From NCBI RefSeq assembly GCF_037038585.1, contig NC_092524.1, positions 41,674,001 through 41,738,000 on the forward strand: a DNA stretch of 64,000 nucleotides, read 5' to 3'. The notes beneath the pieces are model-generated. The model ran no database searches. It saw only the letters and a list, made by a program, of their open reading frames with translations, and had not been told where the DNA came from. The position numbers were made by a program, and so were the translations under genes. Source of the stretch: Patagioenas fasciata (Eukaryota; Chordata; Aves; Columbiformes; Columbidae). Positions within the stretch are counted from its first letter, which is position 1; each line of letters begins with the position of its first letter. Shown here piece by piece: positions 50,001 through 59,000 of this stretch.

Positions 50001-53000
50001 ACAAGTGCAGGAAAGAGAAATTCTTTCTAGACAAGCCAAAATAATGCCCCTAAAACAAATTTGGAGGCCTGAGAAAAGTTTTTCATACAATTTATAATCC
50101 TAGAACAACACCACTTGTCTCTGTTCTACAGCTGCTTAGCTTGCACAAGCCAGAAGCAGAAACTAAGTGGTGTGGTAAGCATGAAAAGCTTGGAGTCAGA
50201 ATAAAAGTATGCTTTTAAGAACTTTCCGTGTGCAAAAGACCTAAAGGCATAACTTCCGAGAGAAATATAAAAATCCCCTACATACTTCCTTTTTTCCCCA
50301 GAATTCAAAACATTTGCTGTTAGTTTTCAGCCACTGTACTTCCAAAAGGCTAAAACGTGAAGTTTAATAAGAAAATTTCAAATAAAAGTAGGTCATTTTA
50401 TTATTACAAACTAAATTAAAACTTTCTAACCGTACAATACTTTATGTGAATTTGGTGTCAACTGCTGATTTACATGTTAAATGAGAACACCCATTAGTAT
50501 CCAGATTACTACTGTAGGTTCTAATCAAGCCAAAGACTTTGTAAAAATTTTTACTTCAAAGCTTTAATATTTTATGTATGTATGTATACGTGCAAGTCAT
50601 GCACAACTGCTGAAAAAATAATCACATGCGTTAACTGAATTTTAATTTGTTAGCTGTTACGAAGTAAATTCAAAAGTTAATAATTAGAGAGTTCTTTATG
50701 ACACATTATATTTTAATTACCACTTAATTTAGTCAGTACATACTCTCACAATTTTTCAAATTGGGGGGAAAAATATTCCTTAATAAACATTGCCAGAAAC
50801 TGCTATATTATACTTCCAAAATAAAAACACTGCAAACAAGGAACCTTCTCTAGAGTGACAGTGATTTAATAACATTTTGTCCACTAAGAGCTTTGTATAG
50901 CTGATGACATAAGCTAGAAAAGCATTTTTACCAGGTGCTTCAATATTGAAGTTTGATTTAACTTACATAGTTCAAATAGGTCAACTTGTCTAAAAACTCT
51001 TACAGAGTAAAGAGGAGTCACCCAAAAAGTGGTAACTGCACAGAGAAGTGGAGGGTACCATAAAATAAAGATGATATCCTAAACAAAGCCACAAAAATTT
51101 CATATTTACATTACAGGCATTTTTAAAATTCTCATTGCCTTAGACTGGAAAAATAATTACAAACCCATAAATAGCAACTATAGACTCATTCAGGCTCATG
51201 TTAAAAAATGAGAAACACCACCCCCCCAACAGTACCATAGCATTAAACTTCAAGAAGTAGATTAAGTCTTTCAGAAAGCTTCTCAGAGTAGGAATATCCT
51301 CAAAATGCAAGTTGTTCATTATTTTTACACTCACATTTTGAAGCATTTAGCTCTCTTTTCCCTTTTAACCTTAAATATTTGTGTTTTCAAAATGTATACA
51401 CCTATATGGCTGTCAAAGCTTTTGACATATTCACATTCAGCAGGTAGAAAGTTAAAGTTGGTTGCCCCCGTTAGAGAAAATGATGCTTAATGAAAAAAAA
51501 ACAAAAAACCAAACAAAAACAGAAAAACAGAACTTGTGAGGAAAAAAAATATCTTCTATATAGATAGGCAAAAAAGCGTTGCATACAAGATTCAGAATCT
51601 GCACTTACTCTTTACCCCTTTCTTCCCCTTTCGTTCCTTCTTGTACTGTTCCTTCAGTTTACTTATTAGTCCCTGGTCTACATCCCAAACCTCAGCAGTT
51701 GGGGACAGGTCATCTTTGTCTACATGCAGCATATTATTAAAAGAAAAAAAATCAGCAATTGGCAATGCAAGCTGTTGATGTTTTACTATCATAGCTGTAT
51801 AAGAGCATTAATAAAAGTTCTTAATAAATCTTTACTTTAAAGGTGCAGTTTCAGTTTGAGTTCACAAAATACTAAGTCTCATTTCATACAGTTTTTCAAG
51901 GCACTGTATAATATTAGTTACATATTCAAAAATTTTATGTTAATTTGTTACTAAGGAGCAAACAACATAAGCTTCATAAGTAACTGTTCATGTTAGATAC
52001 TTCAAAATACACAATTCATGTGTGTTCAGAAACAACTACTGCATCTTTAGAAAGACAGCGTTAAGAAATTATTCAGCCAGTGTTGAATAAGCAAATAAAA
52101 GTATTCATGCTATATCTCTCATGAAAATGCAAGCTGAGTAAGTCAGTGCCAGTCTGTTCATGAAGACAATCATGCATCCTCTCGCACTCATTCTACATGC
52201 ACAAGAAAGAAACCTTGGTCCTACATATAACCAGAGGAAAAAAAGTCTATAAATACAGTTTTTTACATAAAGATGAAGAAAAGGAATTCATATAGGTGAA
52301 TGACATCCCACTGCATTCCAGTAACTAAGTTATAATTAGCAAAAAAACAACATTCCATAGCAACTTCAGAAGACACATCTTCTGTTTGAAAAATATTGCT
52401 AAGCTAATTACTGTCCAAGAAAAGTCAAGTCTCTCACTTTTCTACACTACCCATCTCAAAGATTTCTGGAAACACAGAATTAGTAAAAGGATAAACTTAT
52501 TCCTAAGATAAGGAAAATGTAACCTTTGCAGAAGGCATTTTTGCTAGCAGGCAAGTAGGCAGCAACCAAATTTGGTTTGTGTGCCAGCTAAGTTTATGCT
52601 TACAAATTCTTTAGGCATAAAATAATAAAACCAAGTTCCTCAGTTCCCAACTTCCAATTATATGATAGTGTTTCCATAAAGCAGCAATTTTTGAAGTTAT
52701 AACTGTTACAGTCATAAAAGTACACAAGAGAAGCCATACACAACAGAAAGAAACATGCATTTAGGATGCAAAACTGTAGGAGTTATTCCAAGTACATGTT
52801 TCATAACAAAACATGACATCAAATCAGAAGATATTCTAGGATACTGATGCATCTACCATTATTCAAATAAGGTTGATCAATGACAAAGAGAAACAATCTT
52901 GATCAAAGAGGTGGAATATAGGAATAGCAAGGCTGCAGCAGGCATGAAACAGGCAGCATCACAGTGAAGTCCCTGAGCTGTCCACCAAGAACTGAGAGAG

Positions 53001-56000
53001 GGGAATGGGACAATGACGTCCTACACCAAACTGCAGCTACAACTATCCAACTGCAAATACAGACACCTCAATCTTTGATTGCAGGGCCAGAATATTTACA
53101 AAGAAGAACACTTCTGTAAAGGCACAGAAAGATAAGTCGGAGGATATGCCCAACCAAAAGAGGAAGGCAATAAGGAAAAAGAAGAAAAAATCCCCTAAAA
53201 CCCAATGAAAGGAAATTCAGTTAAGAACAAATTAAAATTAAAAAAATACATCCAAAGTACCACTAATAAAAAGAAAATAATCAGCTAGGCTGCAGCACTG
53301 CAGAGAAGGATTCAGGAATGAAACTGAACCAGAAGCTGACCATACTTAACAGCAATGCAATGCTGTTGTAAAAAACAAAACCAAACAAAACACAAGAGCC
53401 ACAAGAAAACTGTCATGCTGGTCTGTTTTCAAAGGTGCGGTGTATTAAACCAGAAGTAGTCCACCTAATTCAGTGATGGTGATGACAAAAATCAAAGTAA
53501 CACATCCAGTCTGTATTCTACACTAGAAGTTGAGAAAATGCCTGTAGATTGCAAAATAAACAGGGCATTAAATATCCAGACAAAGAATTGGAGGGAACCA
53601 GCTCATTCAGTCAACAGAAAACAGGAAAAACGTAAGCCTGCAAATATAAATACTTAATGCTATCAGCTACTAAAATGTCATAAATAAAAAACTAGATAAA
53701 ACACTAACTCTAAGTGGAGAGGGTGTGAAATAAATTTCAATGAAGAATTTTTAGGAAAATGCAGCAGTGTTTCTCTCAGGTATGCCTAGATATACTTGAC
53801 TATGTCAGAAGAGAGCCACGTAACTAGGAGACCTCTGTAATTCCCCACTAGCAGTGGAACTTCTTCCAATTGCCTGCAGCCCTTATCACCCACACTGAAC
53901 TGACACTGGACAGTGCGGAGGATTCAGGATGTTCATTAGTCAATACCATTTAGTGGAGAAAGGATCTATTCATTTATTTAATTATTAAATTTAAAAGACG
54001 ACTTGAGAGACTTTCAGTTCCAGTCACATTCTGCCACCTGGAATCCTGGGCACAGTCAGTCATTCTCTGACTCATGGTCCATCTGTAAACAGAACTTTTG
54101 CGTTTCATGGAGAAAAGAAATATGGTTATGAACGTGTAGTTAGTCATTGAAATCATAAGCAGAATAAAAAGACTACATATTATGTGACATCTGTAATTTG
54201 TAACGTAACATAACAATATGTATTTATTTCTGTTTGCTTAAGCAAACAGAAGCTCTATATGCATCTTTTTCTTGATGATACTATATCACAAGGCATTTAT
54301 GAAGTTTTTAATCTAAAAATGTACATACATTTTTTAATGTGCTGCATACTTTAATTCTTTATTTAACACTGAATTTGCAGTATGTTTTACTGAGCATGAC
54401 AGGACACTTTAAATCACAGTGTTTGAAAATACTTTAGGAGTCAAAGTATATTAAATGAGGCTCTTATAAAAAAGAATGTGTTCATAAAAAAATGTATTAT
54501 AAGGGGCAGGGGTGGGAAAGCAAACCAAACTTCCACACTCAGTAGCTGGTTTGCAGAAATCTCCAATAGTAAAAACCTAACTATCAAATTTGGTGATAAA
54601 ATATTTTAGTGTACACGAAGTTAGACCTACAGATAATATTGAAAGTAATAATAAAGCAAGACTATGTAATAGGTTTTGAGCCTAAACATCAGAAGTCTGG
54701 CTTCTAGATACTAAATAAAAGCATTATAAAGAAATACACATGTAAACATTTACATATTTTCAGAGCCTAAATATTTGTAACAGTAAGAAGTGATAGAAGT
54801 ATGTCAGTGACAGGAAAATTAAAACAGAAGAAAAAGAGAAGCCTGAGAAGAAAACAGAACAGACCAACTATTTACATTATAAAGAAAAATATGAACTATA
54901 TTTGAAATACTAAAGTTAATGGTTCATGCAATCGTTTAGAAAGTAATGGCAAGTATTCATTTAAATGAAGTTCCTCCTCAAAAATTAATAAATGGATGGA
55001 TGGACCTGGAGATTTCAAACAGTAACAGTTTCACATAGCTCAAAATATTGTGGCAGGCTAAAATAAATCGGTTTAGGCAATGTATTATTTTATTTTAGAA
55101 GGCATTTAAATGGGGCAATATTTAAAATGTTATTTTTGATAGGTAATAAAGAGGTATTGTCTTTAAATATTTCAGATTTACACACTGATCTTAAAAAACC
55201 TGACACTTAACCCCAAGCCCTGATAGACTGTATCCTTAAACAGCCGTGTAAGGAAAGAACAGCTGCACTAAAATCAGTGACATACTATGAAAAAAACATT
55301 GCTACTACAGCTGGAAACATCTTCTGACTCATTTACATAGTTAGTACAAAACACACAAACAACTTATGGATACTGTGTTCATATGACTAAACTTAGAACA
55401 CACAGTTTTTAAGATGAAAGGAGGTGCATGTTCACTTCCTCCACCCCACTTCCTTGCCTCAGACATGAGTGTTTTGCTAATAATGGAATTAGTGCAGTTA
55501 AACTGGTTGTCATAAAAAAGCTGTCACAAGTCTGTACAAACTCCTAAAACATTCTGCCTCACTTCTGCTATGGGTTCAAAAAAGACATTCAAACTACTCT
55601 CTGAAAAGCGTGGTGGGTCAACAGGATTCTTAAAATAGATTTAAAAATTTGATTTCATTTTTAAGTTTGGGATGGTAATCGAACTGCTCAAAAGTAAGTT
55701 CAAAAAAATTTAACTTGCAAAGTCAGCATTGCAAATAAATCGGAATCCCCCCATTCAGGGTAACTACTTGAGAAAACAACAGAGATATAACACAATGGAA
55801 AGTAATTTTGGAAATCAAGGACTTCGAATTTCAAGATACAGTTTAGTTCAGTAAGTTTCAGCTGCCTGCTCTGAAAAATGGATACATCTTTGACTGTGTG
55901 AATTATAGCATCAAGCTGTCTTTACTTCTGTATACAATAGTGGTAAGACTGATGGTAGAACCAGAAGTTTCTGCACCACTGTACATTTGAAGGGATGTTG

Positions 56001-59000
56001 CAAAATGAAAGTCAAAACCTTGGTTTCAGGGTCTATGAGATGTCTTATAACAAGAGATTTGCCTGTTCGGCTAAACAAAAAGATGATCAAGAAATTCATC
56101 AAATAACATCGCCTTCAAAGAGGAACAACACCAAACAACTAAAATGCTTCTAAAAGAAAAACCCAGAGGTATTATCAAAACCAAAGGTAACAGCTTGTCT
56201 GGCTTCATCTTCCAACTAGAAATAAGACTGAGTTTAAAAAACAAAGGTGATTGACCCTTTGATACTAATTTCCAGGAAGGAATGCTTTCTAATCTTTGGT
56301 ACCTTCAAAATCAAGACTGAATGATTTTCCTGGAAGAGTTTCAGTATTTTGATTTCTATAGATCTTTATATTCTCTTTGTTCACCACGGTGTTAGTATCT
56401 AAGTATGAAGAAGTCATTGTCTCAATGGCATAAAATGGCTGAACAAGACAATCTAGTGACACTTTTTGGCCTTACAACAAAAGACTTACAGTATGCAACC
56501 ACAGAATTGCTTGTACCACAATTCAGAAACTATGATGGTCAATCTTCCACTTCAAGGTAGATGTGAATTACTTGGTTCATTATTCTCTTTCCTACTCACA
56601 TTCTCTCCCTCTTTCTATTTCTTCTTTTGGAACATGCAGGCTCTGGAAGTTTCTGACAGGATATTTTGTTTCACAAACTAATAACGTCCTTAATTTTATT
56701 ATCTACTCTAAAATTAAAATAAATAAATAAGCAGTCAGACCAGTAGAAAACTATTCTTGTGATTCTACTAATGCAAGCCACATTAGCAACGACATCTAAA
56801 AATCTCAGTCAGAAAAACTAAATATACTAATTGCCTATTTTTACAAGCACACCAAAGAAATTCATTCAACTTACGCACAAAAAATATAAAGATCCTGATC
56901 AGAAACAAATAGGGGGAAAAATATCTAGACTTGAAAGCAAATTTAATTTAGGTATAACAATGTTCAGAATCCTAGTCTTTCTTATTCAAGAAAGAAAATA
57001 TTCTCATTTTCTAGTTTTGGAATCAAACTCAATACCTGAAACAAATGTAACTATGATTGCATTTGTGGCAACCACAACAGCATATACACATGAAACTTTC
57101 ACTATACACCATTACCTAAGCATCGGCATTTGATCATCACAATCATCCACACTTTCACACTGTCTTAGTAAGTATGACAATTCTTATGTACCATCCCGAA
57201 TAAATATTCCTGTATTTCTAAATGTTTCTGTTAGCATCTTACCCCACTCTGTTCCATCTCCTGAACTTCGAGCTTCTCCAGCTCCCTCACCATCTTCAGC
57301 TGTCACTAAAAAATCAAATTCTTTCAAAGCTTCTTCAGTATCAGGGTCATCTGTAAGGTCAGCAGCTAAACCTTCATTACCAATCTGCAAGCAGATAAAC
57401 ATTTTTCTGAATTTGAATCACAAACAGATTTTCTACTCAAATATTTAAGTTAGAAGTGATATAGACCACTCTCACTTAGTACTTGGTTGCAGGGGAAAAC
57501 ATTTTTCAACATGAAATGCAGAAAAAGACACAGATACAGTCAGATTTAGAGCTGGTGTATAAAAAAAAACACAGAACAGAAAGCAGTGCAGTCTAGTGAT
57601 CAATAGGAAATAAAAGAATACTGACACTGGGTTTAGCAACAAAAACAATCCCGTACATCCCAGTCTTCATTTTTTATTTAAAACACATCATCTGGAAAAT
57701 TTTGTTGTTTTTCTTGTAACATCAATAGCTCTGCAATGCAGGTTTACAAACAAACTGTGTTTTCTACTGGTCCAGAAGTCTTTTTTTCTTTTTTGCTTTT
57801 CAGTTCTGCTTCAGTGTCAAGCATAAGCTTAGAAAAGAAGGTGTTTTCAGAAGTGTCTTTTTACTAGTTCTATCACACCTTCACTTTAAACAAAACAAAC
57901 AAGCCCCCAATAAAGGCCTGAGTGAAAAGTTTTGTTTCATTCTGCAGGTGAAGAAAACTTCCACATACGGGGTTATGTTTCTATGACTTGCACAATATTA
58001 TTCCACTTCTGCAGAAAGAGACAATTTTACAAACAGAAGGTTACTGGAGACAAGCTCCTACCAGGCTCTTAACATATTCAGTAAAAAGCTGCATAAAAGG
58101 AAGAATTAAACACGCATTTGGCATGGAACTGATTTTTTTTTTTTCCCCATTACATAATTTAGTTGCTTCTAAGGAACTGTCCCTACCTTCTCCAAAATTC
58201 AGAAAGGATGCACACTGTATTGTGCTAAATTTGCCTCATAAAGGGATTCAAAGTATGCAGAGAAGCCAAGATAGTCAATTCAGTTCCCTTTCAGCAATTA
58301 AATCACATTTGCAAGCAGGCTGGTTGGCTGTTCTTAAGTTTTCAAGGTCGGAGATTCACTAAACCAAGAAATTTATCAATAACGCATCTGCTTACAATCC
58401 GTTCAGATGACAAAGGTACAACAACAAACATTTTAACATGACACATTTATAATCATCTGAAACAAGATTTCTTTTCAAAGAGGATTTCATAGCTACATTA
58501 AAAAATATTACTTTGTGTTTCTTATTTATCCGGTGCTTTTCTTTTCCTTCTGCAATATCTTCTATCATGTCACTCTCTTCTTCTTCATCACTATCATCTG
58601 CGTTTTCTAAGAAGTTAAATGTTTCAAGAACATCACCAGAATTCCTACATAAAGACATTAACAGAGAATCCGTTTTACTTCCTGAAGAGATTTTTAGAAG
58701 ATTAATCAGATTAAATGCAACTGCTACTTAACACCTTAAGAGCCTTAAGACTAGCAAAACAAGAAATGGTTGTATGGAGAACTTTCTACAGCTGCCTAAT
58801 TCCTTAATAAAAAAGCAACACTCAACAGGATCTTTCCTTAAAATAACAACTCTGAAGTGGTGATACAACAGAAATTTGACTTGAATACTCTATATATTTT
58901 CCTGTATATGATATATATGTATAATATACATATATATATATAATATAGATACATAGGTCCCTATGTCTAACCGATTTAAATTAATTTCATAATCATTTAC

